A stretch of DNA of 64,000 bases from Rhynchonema sp. JSB1_4 (taxonomy: Eukaryota; Nematoda; Chromadorea; Monhysterida; Xyalidae): assembly GCA_030248065.1 (NCBI GenBank), contig JASAMV010002558.1:78641-142640 (forward strand). The letters run 5' to 3'. The notes beneath the pieces were generated by a model. It had not been told where the DNA came from and did no database searches. It saw only the letters and a list, made by a program, of their open reading frames with translations. The translations under genes were made by a program, and so were the position numbers. Below are positions 1 to 13,500 of this stretch, one piece after another; within the stretch, counting starts at the first letter, position 1, and the number at the start of each line of letters is the position of its first letter.

Positions 1-328
1 GTTCGTTCATTGAACTTGATGATCGGATACGATCTCTCTTAGTCACGTAACCACTGTTCAATTGTAAGGATATTTTGAGAGCTTGCTGATGCCACTAATT
101 TTGATCGCGGATCGGGATAAAGATCGTTCCTGAGACCCAGGCTTGTCAAAAATAGTGTAGCATTCAGCAGCAAATGCTAAAAATGTCACATGGTTGGAGG
201 CCGATTCGATCCCCAAGCTGCTACCACCATGATTGATATTGTTTGGGAATAGCCGTGTGTAAACTTTGATCATCGGATTATCCCCGCAAACGTCGAACAA
301 GAATAAATCTGGCGGACTGATGTTTCAG

Positions 329-2452
<2,124 letters not shown>

Positions 2453-5400
2453 TTGATTGAATCTGCAGAATGCTGTAGTTGATTCTTCGTTATTTGATTT
2501 TCGAACCGGTTCTCTGATATTATATGCACATCGTGATGCTGTTTCAGTGTAAATTTATGTGTTTGGATGTTCCGTTTCAAATATGATTCCCGCTCGATTT
2601 CGGAAAAATTCAGTTTTTTGTTGTGCCGTCGGGACGAAGTTGATTGATTGTTGCGTCCCTGATCTGTCAAGGCCGTGCTCCATACTGCTGATGTTATTAC
2701 TTTGCTGTTTCTCTGTCTCTGCGCTGGTCCCCGCCTTTGATACGAAAAGTGATACATTGCATATTATTATTGATGTTTTTTTTATCTTTTTGATCGATTT
2801 TGATAATTTTCCGTTTTTGGCCACACAGTTTTTTCTCATTCGCGTTTGCTCGGCTTGGTTTTTGCGTTTTCTAATTTTGTTTTTCAGAGCAATCAAATAA
2901 TGAAAGTTTCCTTGCTGTCTCATGTCATGTGTACTTACATTTTCAATTATATACACAATGCAACAAAGCGTGCTCGCTTCGAATCTCAGTTTTGTGATTC
3001 TGTTTTAACAATTTTTACTTCGTCTAAGCTCTTCTCAATTTACGTAGCCATTGTATCACTACGCCGTCTACACAAACCTACATAGAGTTTCACAGCCAAA
3101 ATTAATGACTTTAAACAATTGTATCGAATCCTGTTGTCCTTCCACGTATAGCGTGCGTGTAAAGTTCCTTTCCACCCGCAGGTTCAGTGGGCCGCTCTGC
3201 TTACATCTCAACGAGTGCTTGTTTATGCTTTCGAAAATCTTTTTTTATTTCTTACACTGTATCTATGATCTGTTATTGTTTGTTTCTTGTTGTCTCTTCC
3301 TGTTCTCTTACTTTTCTGAATTCTGAATTAGCGTTCTGAATATTTTTCATTCTTTTATTTCAAAAAATCGTATTTTGATTAAAATTATCATGAGAACACA
3401 CCTATTCACACAGAAACTGCTTACTACTGCCATATTATTATATACACATTCGATTTGTTGCCTACTTATGATTGGATGTTTGGTTTCATACAATAATAAA
3501 ACATGAACAAGATTCACTTCATCAAAAAGTTTTTTTCTCGTTATTTATGGAAACACAGACAACCTCGGGGTAACTCAGCTGTCCGCACCATTGGTCCAAA
3601 AAACTAAACTTTACCCTTGTTGTTTATGCTGATAAAACAAAAGTACAATGTTTACAAGCACATAAATAACCCTAAGCACTACGGCACACACAACTGAACA
3701 ACTACACACCAGTATTACACCCATATGTTCTAAAAATATAATTTGCTCGGTGGTGCAAAGAGCTCTTATCTTTTGGTCCCAGAAATTAGCTGTTATCAAG
3801 CATAGTGCACAGATCGGGCAAAAATGTTATAGTCACATAATTCTCTCGGACGTCGTTACACATTGTGTAAAGTCACGTAGTGGCACGTCAGCAAGCCTAT
3901 AAATTCGGATATGGTTAAGACCCAAATTTTCGATTGGTTGGGATTCTGATAGATAGCGGAGGTTGCGTCCCGAGCCAAGGGCTCTTTTTTGCCAGCGTGT
4001 AAATCCCGACACTTTTTTGAAAAATGTCCCAAATAGATCCCCTGTGGATCGAAAGTGCGTCTCTGACATGGAAGCTTTCCGACTGTCATTGCCTTACCTG
4101 AAACATTTTCATCGTGACACTACTGCTGCAACAAGATTTAGAACAATTTTTAAGCATTTGCAAGTTTTGATGACGGAAGCAGTATAACTTTTTCACAAAT
4201 TATTCGCCTGGGATTTATGGGTGTGAAGAAGTGGAAAGAGAGAAATTAAACCCTTATTCGGCTGTGGGGTATGCTTCGTGCTGAAAATCCGGTAGATGCT
4301 ATGGCTCAGCTGCAGTATTTGTGTGCTCACCATGCGGTCCAACGCTCAGCGGGAGGTTTATTTTTTGCCAAAAAGTTTCAATTTTCTGACTTCCGTCCGC
4401 TTTCATACAATTTCACTCGACCATGTTGTGCATAAGGTTCGGTTTAGCAGCCAACCAGCTGACAAACTGTGCTAGTGCAATCATGTGCCTGTTTTTTATT
4501 CCATTTTTATGACGACTTTAGGCCCGCTTGTCAATGCTAAAGGATCGAATATCATGAGCCAGGACTGCACTATTAGCAGACACGCACGTCAGTTTGGCTC
4601 TAATTAAAGCTGAAGTTCATCTATTATGTAAACGGTAGCAGCAATAACCGATCTCGATAATATGAAAGCAACTTTGCAGCCACGCTGTGTGATGCCTGCA
4701 CGCGAGCAGGTTAACCTGGATGGTTGGGTTTTCATTACGTGTACATACGTATGTACAGGCAATCCGCCAACTCATGGCACTCAACACACACAGGCTGCAC
4801 GCTACATTGCGACCATCAATGAATACGTTTATTCTCTGCAGTCATCCGTTGAAACATCCCCAAATTTTTCAACAGTGCAGAAAAGTGTTATGGCAAGCAG
4901 CAAATAAAAATCGTACAAATTAAAAAGGAGTCATCAAAGTATGACACGCACCCAAAGTGTACGCTTTGTTTAGAAAATGGCGTGTGCTGCTGCATGCGCT
5001 GTGTGTATAAAAAGTGCCATGAGCCGATGGATTGCCTATATGTATGTAGGTACGCAGGCCGGTATGCATCTTGCTGTCGTGATCGGGGTGCAAAATGAAT
5101 TGGGCCATTTTTTGCGATTTTTTGTTTCTGTAATTTTGTCCGGTTAGAATTTGAGCTGTGAGAAGCTGCAACAATACACTGGACAAAATCACAGAAACAA
5201 CGACGTCGCAAGGCACGGCCCAACCCATTTTGCACCCACGACCACACCCGACAAAGCCCGGACCTGACCATGCCGCAGAGATACCGACCATAATGTTGCA
5301 TCAAGCTTTTGTGATGATGTTGATGAGATGATAATGCATGCAGAAAAATATGGCTCCGAAACTTTTTAAATTATTATGCTTCATTTCCCTTGTCTTGCCT

Positions 5401-6639
5401 TTCTCATTTTCTGAAGAACGTCGGTTTGTAGGGCATAGTCAGCAACGGTTTTAGTGCCCCTGTGCCAGAGTGCACTTTGTTTTTTTTTGTTTTGTCGACT
5501 GAATAGAGTTGGAGTCTGTCAAGTGATACAGATCCGACCCAGAGCTAACCAAGCCAGCAGCTCAATGAATAAAGTGGCGGCTGGTCAATAAAAAGCGACC
5601 TCGTTGCGACGTTAAATTTCCGGTGTGTATTGCATCAATGCTGCAGACGTTTCAGCTACGGACGAGGGTAGAAAAAACAAGTTTATTATTTATTTCAAAG
5701 CGTATTACGCTCACACACTTCGCAGCTACGTTTTCGAGAGGCCCAAGGTCTTTAAGTGCGCTTTTTTCACTTTCATACTTTGTCGCCAGATACTTCAAAT
5801 CATTGTAAATGTACACAGTGCTATAATCGCTCAGAAATAAATTCTCACCTTGTTCAATTAATCATCTCAGTTTTTCAAATATATTCACGTCGTTCTGCAT
5901 GCCCGACCCGGGCGGAGAACGTTTCATACATGCCCATACATGTGTAAGCGGCAGGCGTGAGACCACGATGTGACTTTCATTATACTACTGCACATACATA
6001 AGACACATCCGAAGAACGAGCTCGCTGCGCTGCACCAAGTTGTGTTGTTTTTTCGCAAATTCTTTTTACCGGAGCGCACGCGCACATTTTTCCCAATTGC
6101 ATGCAAAGTTTGCGCTTCTTTTCGCTGTCACTTGCTGTTCACATTTATAATAGTTACATAGCTTGCCTACAGTAACTTGATACATACTATACAGTATACT
6201 GCTATCAGACTGGGTGATTTGGTTACCACCGTTTGGTTTGAAATTGAACAGTTTCGAGGACCAAACCGAGCCAAGGCCCTGAATTGGGACACATCTGCTT
6301 GCATATCGAGTCTGCATGCTGCACCCATTTCCCGCATTCGCTGTAATACACGAATTATAACCTCAGCGATTAGGCTGCGATTAGATAAATGCGGAATGCA
6401 GAAATTGGTGAGCAGATAAAGGCGGAATGGCAAATTTCTGCATTCCGCATTCCGCGTTTATCTGCTCGCCTTTGCGGAATGGTGCCTGCTTGGGTGCGTG
6501 ACGATGACAACTTCCAGCGTGCTGACCTCAAATGTTGCGTGTTAAAGGGGAAATTGCACATTTCTAATCGCCCTTCAAGTTTTACAAGTGCTTGGACAGC
6601 AATGTGGGCATCACAAAAGTCAAATCACTTTGTTTAGGG

Positions 6640-6945
6640 CTCCACCAGATAGACCCGAAACCCGAAACCCGAAACATAATTATTTTCTATGTCCATGTTT
6701 CGGGTTTCGGGTTTTGCAAAAAAAACCCGAAACCCGAAACACAAAGCATGATAATCGAAAATGTTTCGGTCTTGCCACTTGTAGCTGACGTGCACAATTT
6801 ATACAGTAAGTCGAAACATTTTCGATTGTCATTCTTCGTGTTTCGGGTTTCGGGTTTTTTTTCAAAACCCGAAACCCGAAACATGGACATAGAAAAAATT
6901 TATATTTCGTGTTTCGGGTTTCGGGTCTATCTGGTGGAGCCCATA
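6640..6945. repeat. inverted-repeat element made of CCCGAAA heptamers
   Basis: Terminal inverted repeats GGGCTCCACCAGATAGACCC (left) and its complement (right, ending near 6941) enclose four short arrays of CCCGAAA/TTTCGGG in alternating orientation. These arrays make several stacked hairpins. The element is inserted in the larger palindrome at 6371-8001. The repeat resembles telomeric DNA only in being a G-rich heptamer. Confidence 0.7.
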
Positions 6946-7339
6946 GTGTTTCCTTTTTATGCAAGTCAAAGGAAACAAGCTACCCCACGTTATAACTCAA
7001 CTCCAGTTTGGGGTCGAGATTTCAGAAACCAATGAAAGAGATTAAGAATGTGTCCTTGTTGATCCAAGCACGACACTCAGCAGCAAACATGGTGAAATGT
7101 TTCATTGACATGCTGGCAGCACACACGCACAAAGCTCACAGCGAGCATGTGAAACATTGTTGTTGTTAGATTCCACAGGCAAACTTTGACACGTTTTTGC
7201 CAGCTGCTTAATTGAATCGAAATTGTAATCTCGACCTCAACTAGAAGTTCAGTTATAACACGGGCCCGCGCGTTTCCTTGGACCAAGAAAAACAGGAAAC
7301 ACTATATAAGCTCTCAAACATGTACCGAGGAGATTCCGT

Positions 7340-7740
7340 TTTAGACAAGCCACTGGGAACAAAATTCGGCGCGGACCGGCCGAATTTCTACCTGCGCATT
7401 CAGGCAAATTGCCTGATCAAAAAGCTCTCAAGGCGATGGAATGTTTCGCAGGATTTTTGAAACTCACTAACTATAGAATTTCGCTTTTCTTTTTATTTCG
7501 AAGTTCAACGAATTGTTCCAACGTGTCTGCTAAATGTTTCATGCTCTGCTTGTCACGCTGGAACAATTCGTCGAAATTCGAAATATAAAGAAAAGCGAAA
7601 TTCTATAGTTAGTGAGTTTCAAGAATCATGCGAAACATTCTATCGCCTTGACAGCTTTTTGATCAGGCAGTTTGCCTGAATGCGCAGGTAGAAATTCGGC
7701 CGGTCCGCGCTGAATTTTCTTCCTGATTGTTCCCTTTAAA
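7340..7740. repeat. 400-bp hairpin-forming inverted repeat
   Basis: The left arm (GGACCGGCCGAATTTCTACC and onward) is complementary to the right arm ending GAAATTCGGCCGGTCC. The arms continue through ACTCACTAACTATAGAATTT and CGAATTGTTCCA on both sides of a centre near 7540, where ATGTTTCA also sits. It forms the core of the larger palindrome. Confidence 0.75.
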
Positions 7741-8705
7741 CTGCTTCTCCTGGGTACACGTTTGATAGTTTGTACCAAGTGATTTGACTTTCATGATGCC
7801 CACACGACTGTCTAAACACCTGTGGAGTTTGAAAAGCGATTAGGAATGCGCAATTTGCCCTTTAACGCAAACAGCCACTGAGGTGTTTGACCAAATGCAT
7901 AAATTTACTTGCAGAAATTCAAAATTCCGCAAAGGTGAGCAGATAAACGCGGAATGCGGAATACAGAAATTTGCCATTCCGCATTTATCTGCTCGCAGCC
8001 TTATCTGTTCTGGGCCAAATTTAGACAAAGTGCTTTTCAAGCTGAGATCGAAGATTCGCGGCTACACACATAAAAAGATGATTGATATTGATACTTTATG
8101 CCTTTTACTTTCCAGCAACAACACCAGCACTTTTTGCATGAATGTACACTTGGTGTTGCAGCACCTGTATCTCATCACAAAAGAATTTATAGTGCGCCAC
8201 TCGCCCGGTCATAATGTCCGTAACAGTTCACGTCAGCTTGAATGTGAAAAGAGTGAAGTGCATTTGTTCCAGACATTCATGCCAGACCATTACTTATGAA
8301 ACACATTTCTCTCCGCCCTTTTCCACTGTGCATAATCATGCCGCGTTAGGCTGTGGTGATGCACAAAAATCTGCATGAACCTTGCTATCATATTGCTTTA
8401 ACAGTCACGCATTTTTTACCTTTCTCATGCACCAAATTCATTGCAAGTGCACCGCAATTTCACTGACCAAAAATACATTGTTGCAGGCTGAAACCAGCAA
8501 TTGGCAGCCACCCAGCACACGCAACTGAAGCGAGCGCTGGTTTGGTTTTGAATGTAATTTTACACTCGACCAGTCTCGGGCGCTACGATTACGATTACTG
8601 TCGCATTATATTCAGTTTGTACGAGCGTAAATTGTTAAAATATCGCAACAGTTCGATTAGAATTTTATTGCTCGCATGAAGTAGGAATTCATAACCGATA
8701 CAAAA

Positions 8706-9770
8706 ATGCTGCGCTCAACTACTGCGAGAGTGAGTGATATTTATTTGCACCAAATCGATTAAATTCATAATTTTCTTAATGCCAGACCAAAATTTTAATG
8801 TTTTTTTATTTCCAGTTGCTCCGTGCGCTAACCAAGCCTCTCACAGCGGAGGCTACAGTTTGTGTGCAACATCAGCAAAAACGCGCCGTCAAATCTTACT
8901 GGGCACAAAGCAGACTGAATGAAGTCAACGGAAACAATACCCTCTCTACCGGTGGGTGCGAATAAAAAGTAATCGAAAATGTTTGTGTCTGCTAATACTT
9001 TTTAGTGACATTCTTGAAACAAAGCGAACAAAAATTATTGCAATCGCTCACCAGTCATCAAAACATCAACAAATACAGTCTTCACAGAGACACCTTTTTG
9101 ATGAAAGCAATACAATATGACCGACAGTTCCCATGAGTACCAGTACTATTAGTTGATCTCGCTTTGAGTTCCTTGCAGTGCCCTGTCCCACGTAGCATCA
9201 CAATAAAGAAGCCAGACTCTACAATGAAACATCACCCGTTTTTTGAATTGCAGAAGAGATCAGTCCCGCGCAGACAGTGTTCACGCACGCAGCCGCCCAA
9301 TCAGCGCAAGTGCGCGGTGCAGTCGACCTGAACAGCGAGGAAAGTCGAGCGCCAATTCAAAATCAGAAATTGATCGGCGGACATTATCGCGAACGGCAGT
9401 TTGTCGACTGCGAGCTCACCGACGGAGTGTTTGAGCTGTGCAAATTCACTCGCGTCAAAGTGAATGGCGGAAAGTTCCACTCTTGTGAAGTGCATCAGTC
9501 CGATTTCCTATCGGGCACTTTCGACTGTTGCACGTTGGAAGCATCCAGTTTTGTTGGCGGCGAGTTCTGGCGAAGCAGCTTGACCGCATGTACGAATCGG
9601 AACGGAAACTTCCGGCACTGCGTTAGGAAATGAATTGAAGAGGATGCACGCGGTTTTTGGAGGGTTTGGTGACTTTTATGACTTGAATTGTTGTGGGTTT
9701 GTTTTTTGCTCATTTCCAGTTCAACACGCACAATAATGTGGAACTGTACTTTTACATGTGCGGACTGTAA
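8706..9770 (+). CDS. pentapeptide-repeat protein with probable mitochondrial leader
   Basis: Four exons (8706-8729, 8816-8951, 9254-9621, 9720-9770) join in frame into 579 coding bases and 192 residues. The N-terminus MLRSTTARLLRALTKP is rich in Arg/Ser/Thr/Leu without acidic residues, and QQKRAVKSYW follows near residue 35; this looks like a mitochondrial targeting sequence with a cleavage region. Residues about 105-178 follow a strict five-residue period, for example DCELT-DGVFE-LCKFT, then QSDFL-SGTFD-CCTLE. Phe/Leu/Val sits at the centre and a small residue (C, G, S or V) two positions before it, as in right-handed quadrilateral beta-helices of pentapeptide-repeat proteins. The tail ends ELYFYMCGL. 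I do not recognise a named family, and the function is unknown. The start is the ATG that opens the leader and is followed by a GTGAGT donor. Confidence 0.75.
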
Positions 9771-10597
9771 ACATTTCTAGAAAACTATTTTTGTTCAGTT
9801 TTAAGTCTGCTTTTGTGCGTCTGCATCATCTGACTTGCTATGACCGTGCAACACATACATTTTATTCATTTTATTTGTGCTTTTTTCAGATTCACATTTT
9901 ATTCATTTTATTTGTGCTTTTTCAGATTCTTCATTTTTTTCATACAGTATGTCAGGGTAACACAGGTGCAGAATTTTTTGTACCATGACATTATTATATG
10001 AGTTGATTATCAAAGTTCAAATTTCTGTTGAATATTGAATTTGAATGTTTAGTCATTGTCGATAGCAATCAAAACTGCGTATAATAGGCGTTTTATCTGG
10101 ACATTAATTGGCCTATTTTTCTTTTTATTTGTTTTCCCGGTTGTCATACTTACCCTTCATATTTTCTGCATTCATTTTCGTGGAGATATTTTTGGCTATA
10201 CCTACTCTTGTACAGGTGGCCTTTCACTTACTGCCTTTTCGTGGGGTTGGAATAACCATTGTTTTCTTGCTGTATGAACATTTTACGAGGTATTCAATAT
10301 AAAAATTGTAAGAATAAAATACAATGGGAAAGAGAATGTGGTGTGATAAAAAAGATATATAGCACAAGATTTGCGCATAAAAATCACAGATAAATTGTTA
10401 TGGCGGACCGTGATAAAAATACAAAATTAGTAAAAAAAATAAGTGAACATTAGTCTTGCTCATAGAGCACCAAGGGTTCGTTGGCAACTGTCACGGAATG
10501 TACGGTCATGTCCTGGCACTCCTGTGAGAAGGGAAGAGGAGCTTGGCTTGCATGGGCTGGCTTCGCCCTAATGCGTCACATATTTCAATTTTTTAGT
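9771..10597. other. AT-rich intergenic stretch between convergent genes
   Basis: The pentapeptide gene (+) and the fucokinase gene (-) converge here. The segment TTCACATTTTATTCATTTTA is partly duplicated near 9858-9925. I see no gene in it. Confidence 0.6.
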
Positions 10598-13500
10598 TTA
10601 CTTCAAACGTAAATCCGAAACCGTAATGTTCCCAACCTTAATATCGTTTGACCGCAGCACGTCTTCCACATCCTTTCTGGTCTTGTTCTTGTTCAACAGA
10701 AGGTACAGATAGCCTCCACCACCTGTTCAAAGACGGATAAATTGTATTTTTGTGAACAAAAAGACAAAACCAACAAAATCAAAACACTTTTATCATCAAT
10801 ATCAAACTAACCAGCTCCGGCCAGCCACCCTACCATAATGATGTTCTGATCATATAAGAGGGTGAGCAATCGGTTCACGTAGACCGGATTCGAACCCGGC
10901 GCCATCTTGATCTTCTGCTGCCAGTAGTCGCGTGCACAATCCGCCATCGTCGATAGACATTCTGCAACTGAGTGTATGGGGTGGACGAAAAGTTTCTCAT
11001 ATTACAATTTTGTTGTCAAGCGATTCACAGCGAATACACCTCTGTGGGGGTTAAGTGAGTGGCGCAACGACAGTCTACCACATCCAGTATCAAGTGCAAT
11101 GGTCAAAATTGACGGTTCCCGATCGTGTCACTAAAAATAGGGTAGACCGCGAAGTGCAAAACGAGAACGCTCAAACCCTCAATCTGTCCATCTATATTAT
11201 GATGTTTCACAGCCTTGGCACACCGCTCCGCCGTTACCACCAGTGCTTGCACAGTGTGCACCACGTGTGATTGACGACTGAACCATTGTCGCACGACTTC
11301 CTGAAGGAATAAAGTGAAATGTTGACTATTGGTTTGACCACCGGTGTCAAACTTGGTCTGGTCTTTTCTTATGCACGCCACGTTTTAATGAAAAATAGTA
11401 CCTGCTATTGGTCGCACAATGACTTTATAAGAATTGTTCAAATTTTTTTCCTGAATCGCAAAGCGGGCAGGAACTTCTTCCCCAATACATGGGCGATGAA
11501 GAAATTTCAGACCTGCGGCAACGTGGTTGATCTGCTAAATTATTTTCAGCAAAATGTTAGAATCACAAAAGCACAGAGAAGAGTGATGAACGTGGAAATC
11601 AGGATTGATTTTGAGAACAAACACCAAAAACAATTCAGAAGTCTAAAACTTCAGCCGGCTATTCACCTGCAGTAGATTCTTTGCCAGTCGCGTCTTGCCC
11701 GTGTAGACCAACAGCAAGCGGTCATTCAAGACTTGTTCCAATTCTTGGCTGCATGCCAAGTGTTCCACCGAAATCCGGGTGTCACGAAAACGACCGATTT
11801 TTAGTGCCGGTACCAGACCGCCGACCTGATCCTGCCAGCCACCACCCGTCGTTAGCAATTGCTCGACGTAAAGCACCTGAGAAGGATCTGAAGGCATTCG
11901 TTACCCGATGTACTTGTCCAGTAGAGTAGTTTTGCACAGTTGCGGTAACTGTGTACCTTTTGGTATTGGTACCTTTTCAAGTAAGTGTCTGTCGACAATC
12001 TTGCGCTTGCCCTTTCTGTAGTGAGCACATTTCCGGGCCTGGGACCTGGCTTCATTGCAGGAACCAGAATCTCAAATTTCTGTCATCTCACCGCAGACAC
12101 GATATTTTCACTGTGATACATCATCTATACTACTAAAACAGGAAGACGTATGTATGTATGTCTGTGTGTCTGTGGCCCCCTCCCTCGGAAGGGCGGACGG
12201 GTCAATTTTCACGGGTAGCTTTGGGTATGCTAACGGGTCTTCGGGGGGGGGGGGCACGGCACGGGCGCGGCGCTGTAGCCGGGCCGTAGGCACGGGTCCC
12301 GTCTAGTACCACCAAATGCAGATTGTAAGCAAAAATCAAGGTCCACCAACCCCGTGAATCAGACTATCCACATCAACGTCAATTCCCGCACAGCGATACA
12401 CCACGGCAAGTAGACATCCCATCAAGATGCTGCTCGTGCCAAGACCTATGTTGCAAAAGTTTTGATGTCAAGTTTCAGGCATTTTGACAAAAGCGGCAAA
12501 ATGCATTGGCTCACCAGACCCAGGTGGCAGATTCGACCAGGATTCGATTTCCAAACCACGAAATCCGTTGCCAAGCTTCGACTCCAGTTGATCGCCGATC
12601 GATCGTTCGCTATTCAAATCGATCAATTTCGTCGCGATCATTATGGCGCAAATTAGTGCCCCTGAAAACGTTAGTTAAGATAAAAAGGTTAATTTTCCTT
12701 GAAATCAATACTTTCTCACATACCGGGTGCTCCAGGATTCGAATAACACGTCATGTCTGACAGTTGCGAAAATGTCAGCTCTTCATCAGTTCGACCCTCA
12801 TTCTTGATCACAATTTTTAGACCGATGAAAGTGGACACTTTACGGCATTTCGCACCCATCGGACGCTGAAAACGGGACACACATTTTTTTATCAATGTTC
12901 AATTGACATGACATCGAGCTGGGCGTTCCCAGGCGGCTGATGGACAATTTTTACGCTGGGGGGCATCCGCAAATCTACAAAATATACCCAAAACTGAGGA
13001 AAGTCGCGTGACCAAGGCCGATCACTCTGCTTGGTCACCGAAGCCCTCGTTTGCAGGGGGTGTCGATGACAATAACCCGCAACAAAGTGTAAGCAGATTT
13101 TCACCTTTGCATCAATCAACACAGCCATATTGCACACAGCAGCATTCCCACATTCATACGTGATGGGTGGCGTATCTGACCAACCGCCAGCGATGTCAAT
13201 ACGACATGCGCAATCCGCACAATGCCATGGGGCTGAGTCGGACTTGGGTCGGGGCACGAGGCACATGTGCTGGAAAGGGGCGTCATGTGATTGACGCGAA
13301 AGGGTGAGGGTTCCGTTTCACCAACTGATGATGACCTGGTGCACCACCTGTCTGTGAGAGAGCAGGTTGAAACCGGCAATACTCGTCGCTCAGAGTTCTT
13401 ATTATGGACAATTGTTTTTTGGGTTACGTGACCAGCTGGGGCACGGCTCGCGTCTGTGAAAACAGAGACACTCAAGAAACGGAGAACATAGGCAGATTGC

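Larger units (their letters stand above)
6371..8001. mobile_element. nested palindromic (foldback) element, 1.6 kb
   Basis: The outer arms are about 250 bases each. The left arm starts AGGCTGCGATTAGATAAATG near 6371, and the right arm ends CATTTATCTGCTCGCAGCCT near 8001. Further in, CAATGTGGGCATCACAAAAG (left) is matched by the reverse complement around 7785-7800. Two further inverted repeats lie inside: 6640-6945 and 7340-7740. The ends also carry short internal hairpins built on TGCGGAATGCAG. No transposase frame is present, so this is a non-autonomous foldback element or several nested MITEs. No clear target duplication longer than TTA/TA is visible. Confidence 0.75.
2453..8705. other. intergenic region rich in inverted repeats
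   Basis: No exon could be supported here. The first kilobase is T-rich 3' flank of the phosphatase gene. A diverged inverted repeat pairs 4730-4815 with 4965-5055 (arms share AGGCAATCC and CTCATGGCACT). A tighter hairpin pairs about 5085-5110 (GGTGCAAAATGAATTGGGCC) with 5215-5240. The large nested palindrome at 6371-8001 is listed separately. Open frames in this stretch are short and low-complexity. Confidence 0.6.

Noticed and set aside
6640..6945. Interstitial telomere made of CCCGAAA
   Set aside because: The heptamers alternate in orientation within inverted termini and do not form one long unidirectional array.
10850..10920. tRNA-like B box (GGGTTCGAATCC) on the minus strand
   Set aside because: It lies inside a fucokinase exon encoding MAPGSNPVY; no A box or cloverleaf arms surround it.
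13322..13385. A functional hammerhead ribozyme
   Set aside because: CTGATGA, stem and GAAAC are present, but an extra base interrupts the core and stem III is weak; kept only as a hypothesis.
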